Source: Triglochin maritima
Lineage: Eukaryota; Streptophyta; Magnoliopsida; Alismatales; Juncaginaceae
Reading direction: 5' to 3'
Assembly (NCBI GenBank): GCA_963682175.1
Contig: OY821771.1
Coordinates: 34,802,201 to 34,866,200, forward strand
Length of the DNA stretch: 64,000 bases
This document shows, piece by piece, positions 38,892 to 49,290 of this stretch. Each line of letters begins with the position of its first letter. The stretch's first letter is position 1. The position numbers were made by a program, and so were the translations under genes. Under the pieces are notes generated by a model. The model did no database searches, was not told the DNA's origin, and saw only the letters and a list, made by a program, of their open reading frames with translations.

Positions 38892-41054
38892 TGTAACGTC
38901 TCGAAACAACAAAAAATTTAAAATTTACCAACAAAGGATCACAAGACATAAACTCAAAAGCACGAGAACATTACTTATAAAATATCTAAGATGTACAACT
39001 ACATCAGAGTACAAGAAAGAATAAATACAAACAATCACAGTCTAGGAAAATAAGGGAAGATGATCCGATCCCAGAGTGACATCGTCCTCAGTCGCCACTC
39101 GCCAGAACTTACTGCAGTCCTGAAATGCAAATAAATGACAATGCCTGAGTTTTCATAAAAAAATCTTGTATCCTAAGCTCACCTATATGCATGCTAAAGT
39201 ACAATGAAGGAACCTCTCATACTAGGGTCACATAACATGAAATAATACAATAAAACATTCCCTCCAAGGGGTAAATACGGACATCTGTCCTACAATCCAT
39301 CATCAGGTCACTCGTATGGACCTATCACAGGCACATACAATTTTACGGAAAGTACACAATGCACCGTACACGCGGCTACACTAATCATGGGGTTCGGTAA
39401 GGGGCGTCCACACGTCTGCGTCAGTAGAATCAGTTGAATCTCGAGGTCAACACCTTACAAACGGAGTCGTCGCTTAGGTCGGTCCATCTCACCTGGCTAT
39501 GCCATAGCCAAGCTACCTGCCGAAATACATTGTCGGATAGTCACCGTCGGAATACACACACGCCATCTAGGTCGCGAGGTCCTCTCCACCGCCATCTAAG
39601 TCGTGCAAAGGAATTCTCATATGGTTGTTTCTCAGCATAGGCTACCAACACCGCCGCCATCTAGGTGGTGCGGGTAACATCATCGCCAACAAGGCCAGTC
39701 AAAGGTATTCGTCGCCCATAGGCCGGCCAATCGACTCATCCGGACTGAAGTCCGCAGGGTAATCCTGCTCCGTAGAGTCGCGCAACATCGTGCAATAGGA
39801 TCCGCGATCCCTCAGGGCTACTACTTTAGTGAAAGTCCAGTAAAGCTCTAAGCTACGCCACTGTCTTTAAAACCGAGGTGGTACGTCCCAAACGTCCACA
39901 CTCATCCACTCAGCGGTCCCTGGGCTGACACGATTAACGCGCCCTCCATCACCTCTCGGCTCATGCACTAGGCGAGGACGACTTCTGTGGACAGAGTTGG
40001 CACTCTACAAGGACAAGGATTCAGTATTTGGCTCAAATGGTTGACCGAAAGAGGCAAATCGGTCAACTGCTCCGAAAAGAACCGGTCGAACAGTCGCCTG
40101 CAACAGTCGAACTCTGGGCTCACTACTTAAGCCCAATGGTCGAACAAATGGTTGAAATAGGTCGATCGCTAGACGGTCAAAATTAGACTAAGTTTAAGTC
40201 AAAATAAAGGCAACGGTCGAACGGCTCAAGGGCCCCGTTCGACCGAAAATATCAGGGTTTTTCCTACATTCATCAAGTCACAATCGGTCGAACCAACATC
40301 CAATCGGTCGACCTAACATTCAGAACACTTAAGTCATCGGTCGGATCATAGTCTAGAGTGGTCGATCGTTTAGATGGTCAACGCTCGGTCCACCCAAAAT
40401 CAGAAGGCGACGATAGAATGGCTCAGGGGGATTGTTCGACCGAAAATATCAGGAACTCTCAACCCCAAATATGCTCAACCGGTTGACCGTCGCAAGCATC
40501 GTTCCACCGGTGTCGGGTAAAATCAGAGAATTACACTAAGATCGGTCGACCGCAAACATGTGTTGGTTGACCGTTAGTCGACAATACATGGCCTTGCCAG
40601 GTAGAACTTGTTGCCCTCGTCGCCGGCAAGGTCTTCGACTTCCGACGATGAACTAAACCTCACAAACACTTGTGTGAGCAACCTCTAGTGCAAAGAACTT
40701 GGCATACCTCTCGCGATCTTCGACATCACCACCACACGTGAACACCTCCAACGCTTGCAATTGGCCGCCCTCGCACGCGCCTCAGCCCCACTCGACTGAC
40801 GCCTGAGCACCTGTCGTCGCCTCTGATCGTTGGTGGGCGGTAACTGAGGGAGAAAGAGGGATGGACAAGTGAGAGGGAGAGGGGAAAGGAAAAGGAGAGG
40901 GTTGGGTTGCTTATAAACCAAAGACTCCATCAATCACCAACACCACCCATCACCCGACAACACCCTGACCTATACCCCATCACGTCACCACCATTTCCCA
41001 TGCAAACCCCAATCAAAACAAGATTAACCCTAAGCTAGAGTTAAGGGTTTAACA
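38892..41054. mobile_element. Solo LTR, 2.16 kb (copy 1)
   Basis: The block begins TGTAACGTCTCGAAAC and ends GGGTTTAACA (TG...CA) and is flanked by a perfect 5-bp direct repeat TGAGT (38887-38891 and 41055-41059). There is no internal gag-pol sequence, so this is a solo LTR left by recombination between two LTRs. It shares its whole layout with copy 2 (42035-44155): the CTGAGTTT...CATAA segment near 39145, CATCGTCGG-type motifs, a GGTCGACC cluster at 40030-40590, CTTGGCATACCTC near 40689, and a purine-rich tract before the end. The TGTAAC start suggests Ty3/gypsy, but that is inference. A short open frame at 39434-39640 is compositional. Confidence 0.85.
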
Positions 41055-41059
41055 TGAGT

Positions 41060-41819
41060 GGTGTGCCTGTAGAAGTGGGAGAAGAGTGATCCGTGAATGC
41101 TCATGCTCACATGACAACTGAATTTTGATTAGCATTTAGGCCATCAGTAACGGATGGTCAGCCCCGACCGGGGGGGGGGGGGGGGGGTCGAATGTCGAAT
41201 GAAATAAAATATCCGCATAGCGCGCTCCCTCTGCTTGCTTGTTTTGCTGGGGTTCCCGCAGGGGGCTGCCACTCCCGCATTCCTAATCATACCTAACTAA
41301 CATCTTATAATTCAAATATTTTCTTATTGTAAGCGATGAAATAATCGAATATCGAAACAGTTTTCTCCCGTATTTACCTAAATATTTAATTTTGTATCAA
41401 ATTTTTATTAAAAATAAAAAAATAGTTACTTTTTTGTAACCCAGATAAAATAAATTAATTATCGTAATTTAATTAGATTAAGTCATTGTAAAAATAATAT
41501 ATTTAATAGTTTGTGTATTTTTGTGGTAGGATAAAAAATGATGTGGACGAAAGAAAATGTTGAAAGTGTGGTTGAGGTTAAGAAGTGAAAAATATGTTGG
41601 GTTAGATTGTGGGTTGATAGTATTTTCTGTTGGCGTGACAGAAAGGAAACTAGAGGAGTGGGGGATGGGGTTGATGTTAATGATGCCCTTAGACAGTTAC
41701 TTGTTTAGCAGTTTTCACTGCATTAGATCTTCTGTGTTTTATACTATCCATTAGTATGATTATAGACTATTAATTATAGCTGAGTGTGAACACGAGTTAA
41801 TTATCCTTGTGTCTTTGAT
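41060..41819. other. Spacer between the solo LTR and the BLISTER end copy
   Basis: AT-rich sequence without a gene, containing an 18-base G run at 41170-41187. Confidence 0.5.
41170..41187. repeat. G homopolymer, 18 bases
   Basis: Eighteen consecutive G residues, preceded by GACC and followed by TCGAATGTCGAATG. The exact length is likely to vary or to be mis-called in sequencing. Confidence 0.9.
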
Positions 41820-42034
41820 CGAATTGAAGTTTCAATAGGATAACACGATTAGTTGAGCAATTCAAGCTTGTTGCTTTTTTACGATGAGGTTGTTGAGAGG
41901 GTTATTGGATGGATCATGGAGCTCTTCTTCCCTGGAGGCCCGACAAAGCTCCGAACTAGCAATCTTCTATGAAAAGCATTCAATTATGTTATTTGCTCGA
42001 ACAATCTTAGGAGGTGAAATAAAAAGAGGCCTTG
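41820..42034 (+). pseudogene. Diverged copy of the BLISTER terminal exon and flanks
   Basis: The sequence parallels 37090-37435: TTTCAATAGGATAACACGA matches the end of the last intron, then an AG acceptor, then an 84-nt copy of the last exon (41889-41972) and its 3' UTR (TCAATTATGTTATTTG). The exon copy stays in frame and ends in TGA. It reads VVERVIGWIMELFFPGGP, then TSNLL, with one extra Phe codon and several substitutions relative to the gene. The intron is kept, so it is a DNA-level duplication, not a retrocopy. The 3' UTR copy is split by the solo LTR at 42035-44155 and resumes with TCGTGCTTGTCAT at 44161-44175. No other BLISTER exons are present. Confidence 0.85.
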
Positions 42035-44155
42035 TGTAACATCCCGAAACAGCAGAAATTTAAAAATTATAGTCAAGACATCAGAGACCAATAATCAAAG
42101 ACGAGACTGTTACTTCTCATAAAACATTTAGGCGGTGCACCATATTACATCAGAGTTTTGTCAAAAAGCTACATGATTACATCAGAAACAACAAAAGGAG
42201 ATACAAGTAATCATGTCGACCTTAGTGGTCCGAGTGAGAGAATCCGATCCCAAGATGCACGTGCCCGCTGATCACCACCCAACTGGACCTACTGCGGTCC
42301 TGAAATAAAACATGCAACAACAATGCCTGAGTTTCCATAAGAAACCCCATATGCCAAGCTCACCTCTATGCATGCAGTAGTACCAATGGACCTATCAAAC
42401 TAGTAGCATGTCATGTCATCAATAGTAAGGAAAATAGTTCCCCAGAAGGGTAACACAGGACATCAGTCCGACAATCATCATCGGGTCTCCCAAGGAGACC
42501 TACCGTAGGCACATACGGTCTAGCGGAACAAGACGTGACGCTCCCCACACGCGGCTACACTAAACATGTGGTTCGGCAAGGAGCATCCGCCAAGTCCGTG
42601 CCATAAGAAACAGATTTGTAACTTCATGGTCGAAACCACCCCAACGGAGTCGTCGCTCGATCGGTCCATCAGTCATCATCTCAGTAGGTGCCCAGCTGAG
42701 GAAAACATAGCCGGAACAACATCGGCCCATCACTCATCATCGTCGGAACAACATCGGCAACATCACCGGCACAACATCGGACGAGTCCAGACCGAAGTCC
42801 GCCGGGTCATCAGGCTCCACGAGCCGCAAACACCAACCGCACCACTATAAAAGCAGGGCAGCGACCTCTGTAGCCATCCATGCCGGTAGTCAACTCACCC
42901 AACGATAGTTGCGTGCTCTCCCAACATCATACATTGGGATCCACGATCCCTCAGGACTGCTACTCTACAATGAGTCCATCAATCCAGCACATCAAGCTAC
43001 GATCCATAGACGGAGGTGACACGTCCCGAACACCCACACTCTTCCACACGGCGGTCCCTGGGCAGACACGCGTAACGCGCCCACCATCACCTCCCGACTC
43101 ACGCACAAGGCGAGAACACGAGTTTCCGTGGACAGAGTTGACATCCTAAAAGGACCGGGAATTCAGTTCTGTGCACAAACGGTCGACTGAAAGATGTGAT
43201 CCGGTCGACCATTCCCAGAAAGGTTCGGTCGATCCAAAGTCTGCAACGGTCGAACTCTCTGCGCAAAACCCAAGTCCCAACGGTCGAACAGAGGTCTAAA
43301 ACCGGTCAACCGATACGAGGTTAAAATCCAGAGTCTGGTCAACATCAGTTCAATACTACCGGTCGACCGACTCAGGGGTCCCGGTCGACCGAAAACTACC
43401 AGGGCATCCTAGCAGATCCAAGTCATATAACTGTCGAACACATATGATGAATCAGTCGAACAAGCATGCATCGAATCAAGTACACTTAAGTTCTGGTCGA
43501 ACAAACACATGAAACCGGTCGACCGAAACACAACAGGAAACCCCGACCCACCAGCACAATGCACTACCGGTCGACCGCCACAAGGCATCGTCCGACTGGT
43601 GTTGGTTAAAGTCGGGCAAAATACACTACATCGGTCGACCGCCCAAAGGGACCCAGTCGACCGTTGGTCGTCTGCAACCTTGCACCAACCAATGATTTAT
43701 GTCGTTCACGTCGCCGGAGAGGTCTCCGACCTCCCCCAACCAACCAACACATCCCTCACACGAGGGTGAACAACAAACCACACTAAGAAGTCGGCATACC
43801 TCAAGAAAACGAAGAAACCTCCAGAGCCTCGCTTGTGCAACGTCATCGCTCGACAGCTACCTCCGATCTCGCACGCCTCACGTCCGCGCCTCCGCGACTC
43901 CCCGCTTGCCTCCGCACGCCGGAGCTGCCTCAACTCCCTTTGGTCGCCGGAAGAGAAGAAGAGTGTGAGAGAGAGAAGTTTGGGTGAAGGAAGAGTAATG
44001 AAAGAAACGTTGGTTTTCCTCCTCAAAACCAACCCAATCCATCAGTAACCGAACCCCCTCTCACCCATCACCTCAACCACACCTAGTGTTCACACTCCAT
44101 TCCCATGCAAAGCCCATCATTCCAAACAGTAACCCTAAATGGTTAGGGTCTAACA
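42035..44155. mobile_element. Solo LTR, 2.12 kb (copy 2), inside the BLISTER end copy
   Basis: Begins TGTAACATCCCGAAAC and ends GGGTCTAACA (TG...CA), flanked by a perfect 5-bp repeat CCTTG (42030-42034 and 44156-44160). Removing it and one repeat restores the contiguous BLISTER-like 3' UTR word GGCCTTG-TCGTGCTTGT, which independently proves the boundaries. No internal coding region is left. It contains a GGTCGACC cluster (43180-43670) and CCGAAG/CATCGTCGG-rich sequence. Open frames at 42566-43968 are GC-rich chance frames. Confidence 0.9.
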
Positions 44156-44175
44156 CCTTGTCGTGCTTGTCATAT

Positions 44176-44994
44176 TTTTTATGTGACTATGGGTGAGTGA
44201 CCAAATATATATAACAATTTCTCGTTGGATTGTCATGTTAGTGTACACATACATCGTCCTTCGAACTTTCGATTATCTAAAACAAATGATTTGGTAAACA
44301 TCCTTGATCTGATTCACACGACCAACATTACATATTTGTCACTAAAATGTAAGCGCTCTTAATTTGGATCAAAAGTGATATTTTAGTTGCATTTTTAGTA
44401 TCATTAAAACAACTTACGTAAAATTTAGATTAAAACGTGTAAATGTTTTTTATACAAATTTTAACTATTTTAATAGACCAACTTCTAGCTATATCCTTAC
44501 TCTTACGTCAAAAACATCTCAAACACCTGACGATGGGTGTAACTTGTCGGTTTTATTTCTTTTTAGTTTTTTTGGGGGGTATTTTACATGAAAAATGGGT
44601 TTTTGGATTGAAGTCATGAGTTTACTCATTTGTAGACAAGTTAGGTTAGACAATTATACACAAAAAGTTTGATTTCTAAGAAAGGTTTAGTTTGTAAGGT
44701 TTTTTACGTGTTTATGTTTTACATATTTGTGTTTTTTTATACTGAAAATACTTTATATTGTAATGACATTCTTCTTCTACAAAACAAAATAAATGTTAAA
44801 GGGTGAGGATAGTTTTGGTATAAAAATTCAAAATTTGCTTAAAAGTAGGAAAACCAACAAAGTGAACTAAAAGTATCAAATATAAAATAGAAACATGAGT
44901 GGAATTAAAGTGTTAATTGACCAAGTAGAAATGAACAAAATAAAAGGCAGAATAATTAAAAAGAAGTGAAATTCCTTATTGTGAACCAATGGTT
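44176..44994. other. AT-rich intergenic DNA
   Basis: The first bases may still belong to the duplicated BLISTER 3' flank. No gene or element ends were seen beyond that. Confidence 0.45.
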
Positions 44995-45250
44995 TGTAAC
45001 GCCTCAAACCCCGACATATGCTTACTTGTCTGAATTCGGTTCATTAATACGATCCACGATCATTTCCCGCTGTGCACTCTGATATTTCATCCAATTAATC
45101 AATCCAGGTAGGCCTACAATTTTCTGAAAAATATAGCAATTAAGTTTATGAGCTCGACGACTCTCAAGGACCAACCGCTAAACATACAAATCATATTTAT
45201 GTGAAAAGAACACCATAGCACGATCAATAAAAAAACATAATCACAAATCA
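44995..45250 (+). repeat. LTR-like fragment starting TGTAACGCCTC
   Basis: TGTAACGCCTCAAACCCCGA at 44995 followed by GAGCTCGACGACTCTCAAG near 45149 is typical of the start of plant gypsy LTRs. The right end is not visible. Similar-looking sequence resumes at about 45890-46080, so later insertions may split it. Confidence 0.35.
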
Positions 45251-45254
45251 TATC

Positions 45255-45870
45255 TAGGTATGACAATTTGACACGAAACACGACACGAAAAATCTGTGTC
45301 TGGGTTTACTAATTTCATGTCGTGTTTGTGTAGGTGGTATATGAAATTATTTTCGTGTCGTGTTCGTGTCTAACAGGTCGGGTACCCGAAATTACACGTA
45401 TCTATTACATATTATGTATCTCATAATACTTCCGCTTTAATTTTTTTCCCCGCTAAAATCACGGGCAAAACAATAGGGAGGATTCGAACTCTTGACCTCG
45501 TGTCCCATATTTTCGGTCCACAACACTAAGACAACGCTGCCAGCATGTGTTAGTAGACATGATTGGCACTAATATTTTTACTTATAAACTTTCCACCATA
45601 TACACCTGAAGTAGTCCAACATCGGTGGTAAGATTTCATAGGAGTTATTGGTGAGATTTATACTGTGTGCGTGCTTTCTTGAGCAGGTGTTATTGGTGAT
45701 TAACCAAAGAAGTGATGAGTGCATGATCGCTGGGAGGAAGTTAGCGTGGTGGTATATTTTCGTGTCATTTTGGGTCGTTCTTGTCCTACAGAATAGTTAC
45801 GTGTCGTGTTTGGGTGTTATAGGTTCTGATACGAAACGATCTCGGGTCGTATTCGGCTATTGGGTTTAAT
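45255..45870. mobile_element. Possible hAT-like element rich in GTGTCGTGTT motifs
   Basis: TAGGTATGACAATTTGACACG at its left and repeated CGTGTCGTGTTCGTGT words near 45320-45375 and 45765-45850 resemble a widespread hAT MITE type. The right terminus is missing or decayed, so the limits are uncertain. Confidence 0.3.
45440..45560 (-). mobile_element. Possible tRNA-derived SINE fragment
   Basis: On the minus strand, AGAGTTCGAATCCTCC near 45480 fits a pol III B box. An A-box-like TTAGTGTTGTGG lies about 40 bases before it, and the intervening words (GACACGAGGTCAAG) resemble plant tRNA-related SINEs. There is no complete cloverleaf, so it is not a tRNA gene, and no 3' tail was identified. Confidence 0.35.
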
Positions 45871-46802
45871 ACTTGTAAAGAAACACGACGTGCTTCTCAA
45901 ACATTCAATCAATACAATCTCACTTGGTAGCTCCACTTTATTAACACTATACAAACATTCCTAAGCGACTCTCTCACGTAAACATAAAACACGGATCGCA
46001 ACGACGGAGAGATCCCACAAATCAAATATGTGCATATTGATACGATCGACATAAATATTTCAACATGCAAGTTAAACTATCAAATCACCACTTGTTTTGT
46101 CTTCGGTCTCTGATTTTCTTTCGCTGGAACACTTCTCTTCTCTCTCCGTCAAAATCTCCCTCGCATCTCGAGCTTTCACGAAGTCATTTTGTTTTCTTCA
46201 TCCAACAAACCCTCCTTTCATTTATACAATTCAAAAGCCGGGCTTTTGTGTCCAGGAGGACTCGTTGGTGTGGGCTTGTCCCTTGCTTGTATCCCCCAAA
46301 CCTTCTTCTTCCATCACCGGATCTCTTCCCATTCATCATCACTTCCACTCCCTGACATCATCACTAACCCGTCAATCAACTCTCCATCAATCGCGTCCTT
46401 CCCTGCACCACACCAATCACGCGTACGTGGTTGATTTTTGTTTGTGGTGGGACATACTGATGGATAAAAGAAAAATAAATTTGTAATGTATTTTTTGTAA
46501 AATAAAATTTATAATTTTTTAAAAAAATCAAAAAAAGAAGTTATATTTTAAAGTTCTACACATAGACACCCATATTACAATTTTAAATTTCTAAATAGTC
46601 CCACACAAGACTAGTTGGGGACTAATTTTATTTTATTTAAATAATTTTATTTCAGAAAATATTGATGTGATTTGATAACAAGATAATTTTATTAAGGGTT
46701 GTGCTCGAGAAGAAGAGAGAATAAAATTATAGTTAAATATTGTTAAGTGGAACAAACGACGTGGTAGAAAGAGAAAATTTTGGTAAATGTTGTTGTTGTG
46801 AA

Positions 46803-47031
46803 TATGGGTGAGCAAAATTCAGTTCGGTCCGGGTGTCCGGACCGAACTGGACCGAATTTTTTCGGTCCAGGAGACCACGGGAATTCGGACTTCGGTTCGG
46901 TCCGGTGAAAGATCGAAATTTTAAGAGTTAAATTCGGGTTTTGGACCGAACCGAACCGTATTTATTCGGTCCGGTCTTCCGAAAAGTTCGGTTTTCGGTC
47001 CCGTCCGGTCCCAGACCAAAGCTCACCCCTA
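46803..47031. mobile_element. hAT-type MITE related to that at 24138
   Basis: Starts TATGGGTGAGCAAAA and ends GCTCACCCCTA, so the ends are inverted repeats. A perfect 8-bp duplication GTTGTGAA flanks it (46795-46802 and 47032-47039). The interior is rich in CGGTCCGG/CCGGACCG words and ends in the same TAGGGGTGAGC type as the 24138-24409 element, of which it is a relative. Non-coding. Confidence 0.9.
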
Positions 47032-47250
47032 GTTGTGAATGACCTTAGTTGGATTACTCCTTCCATTGTCATGCTCTCAAGCCGCTTCTAATCTCACATT
47101 TATTGCTCTACACCAAACCATCATCACCTCCGTCTTCTACCTCCATCCGAGCTCCGACGCAAAGTCTCCCCCAAGTCACCTCGTCCCGCCTCCAAATCCC
47201 ACTATCACCCTATTCACCATTATGACCTCAAACATTTCACATCACCCCCT

Positions 47251-47251
<1 letters not shown>

Positions 47252-47283
<32 letters not shown>
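47252..47283. repeat. C homopolymer, 32 bases
   Basis: Thirty-two consecutive C residues. The plus-strand open frame across it (47039-47518) would encode a proline run but has no other support as a gene. The true length is uncertain in any assembly. Confidence 0.9.
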
Positions 47284-47285
<2 letters not shown>

Positions 47286-47519
47286 ACACCCATCCCCGCT
47301 ACCCATCTCTGACCTGGGCTGAGCGTATCATTGGCTCGGTCATCTCGTTAACACTCGCCATCCACCTCCACATGGAACGTTCCATCAACTTCACCACCTT
47401 CCGCTACCAAATGCCCCGCATTTGGAAGCTTATTGGCAAGAATATTCCCTTCAAACACAATCAAACCTTGGACGTGGTTGGTTACCCAACACCTTCGAAG
47501 ACTTCGACACAGTCTTAGG

Positions 47520-49190
47520 GGGTGTTAGTAGTGCATAAAACACGGAAAGTGATTTTAGCATTCAAACAGATAACAGAAGAAAACAATATCCAGTAGAACG
47601 TAAGAGATCTTTGACCAAATTTTGTTGTTTGGGTATCTCTTAAATTCGACAGAAATCAGAATCCAGTTGTTTGTGCCTACCATTAGAAGTTACGAAATTT
47701 TTTGTAACTGTAGTTTAATTTATAAATGAAAATTTGTACTCTAAAAGCAATAGTATAATAATCCAAATCACATAATGTCAAGATATAATTTATAAATGTA
47801 ATTTTTTACTTGACTCATTTTTATAATAAGATAATATAAACTATACAAAGAAGAGTGACTTTTCCAAGGATATGATTTCTGAAACTAGTAACTTAGTAAT
47901 GATTCTAAACAAATAAATATTCTAAATCAACCTGAACAACAAAAAATCAACCAAAATGAAATTTCAACCAAAGATTTGTCACAAACAACTCAAAACTACA
48001 AAACTGAAAATCCTGAAAAATCAACATTAAAGTACAAAATTTGGAAGCCCAAATTCCAAACTCAAAAAACACAAAACCAAAGTCTTCCAAATCATCGCTA
48101 AAATCAACTTTAAACTCCAAAAATTGTAAACCAAAAACCCAAACCCACAAAAACCAAAACAACATAACCAAAATCCTCCAAAAGCAATCCTAAAATCAAT
48201 ATTTACTACAAAAAAATTAAACCCAAAACCCAAACCCACAAAACCAAAATCCAACCTAAAATCAACAAAAACACAAGAAATATAACCTAAAACATCAATA
48301 TCTAGCAAATAAACGAAGTAATATACTACAAATTAATGTAAACTTAAATTAGGGGAATTCTTTTTAACTTAGCTGTGGTTTTGACTTATTTTGGCTTGAA
48401 ATGTCGACTTCTGTTTTTCAAATTCGGTAGATGGGATGTCGAGTTAATTCAAAAGGGTCAAAGTGGGAATATGTAAATTCGTGTTTGGGTGAAATTTCTA
48501 ATTTCTTGGATGTCAATTTCCATGTAATGATCTCGACGTTACAAATGTCAAGTTCAGTTTGGAACTCCAAACTGGTGGTGTGAGATTTTGGACTGGGGGC
48601 AAATTTGTAAGTGTTAGAAATGTCAAATTCTTTGAAAATTTTCATTTTTAAAGAACCAGACATTTGAGATACATGTTCTCTAAATAACAAAATTCAAAAC
48701 CCGCCGCCATTACTTGTCGTGACGTGGTGACAATGGATCTATTGTGAGAAATATATTTTGAGAGATTTAGATAAAACTATTAAAAATAAATATTATTCCA
48801 TTTTTTCTATTTTAAATAAAACTACTTTAAGTTGATATTAAGTATTAGAATCAAGTTCTAGTGAGCATGATGATGGATATTAATGATAGATTAACCGTAA
48901 TTAGATCTAACAGTGAGATTGTATTGTGGTTTAAATTAATATGATGAGCGCGGGGCTTAAATTTTAATGTGGTAAATACCGTTTAACGGAAAAAATTAAT
49001 GGAATGACATTAATGAATTTTGTATATTTTTTAGTGGTATTAATAGAATTTTTATAGTTTTTTGTAACGTTAATATAAATAGATAGTAAAGATATAAATA
49101 TAAATATAGTGTTTTAAAAATCATACTAAATATCTTAGATACTATTCCGATTTTATAATAAACAAACTTATCCACGTTTGAGATTTTGAA
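47520..49190. other. Intergenic DNA with an A/C-rich, strand-asymmetric tract
   Basis: From about 47930 to 48330 the + strand is almost only A and C (ACCCAAACCCACAAAACC-type words), a degenerate simple repeat. The remainder is AT-rich. Minus-strand open frames here follow from composition. Confidence 0.5.
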
Positions 49191-49191
49191 A

Positions 49192-49199
49192 ATATATAT
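49192..49199 (+). promoter_or_regulatory. Candidate TATA box of the F-box gene
   Basis: An ATATATAT-like run about 95 bp before the ATG at 49291. Confidence 0.35.
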
Positions 49200-49263
49200 T
49201 CAAAAAGCAGTCCTCGCGGCCACTCAGAAATCACCATCACAACACACCCACTCTCACACTCCC

Positions 49264-49283
49264 AAACCCTAACCCTAACCCTA
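49264..49283 (+). promoter_or_regulatory. Telo-box in the F-box gene leader
   Basis: Nearly three tandem copies of AACCCTA (the plant telomere repeat complement) end eight bases before the start codon. Telo-boxes near plant transcription starts are known cis elements in growth-related genes and can also recruit Polycomb complexes. Which applies here cannot be told. Confidence 0.7.
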
Positions 49284-49290
49284 GAAGAAA

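Noticed and set aside
42566..44048. Open frames of 60-108 codons in GC-rich sequence
   Set aside because: They lie within the solo LTR, overlap on both strands and encode nothing recognisable.
45440..45560. A tRNA gene on the minus strand
   Set aside because: Only B-box-like and A-box-like words are present; no acceptor stem or anticodon arm can be drawn, so at most a SINE.
46065..47518. Several overlapping plus-strand open frames, one with a proline run
   Set aside because: They arise from C/T-rich sequence and the 32-base C run, are interrupted by a MITE, and show no consistent single-frame protein signal.
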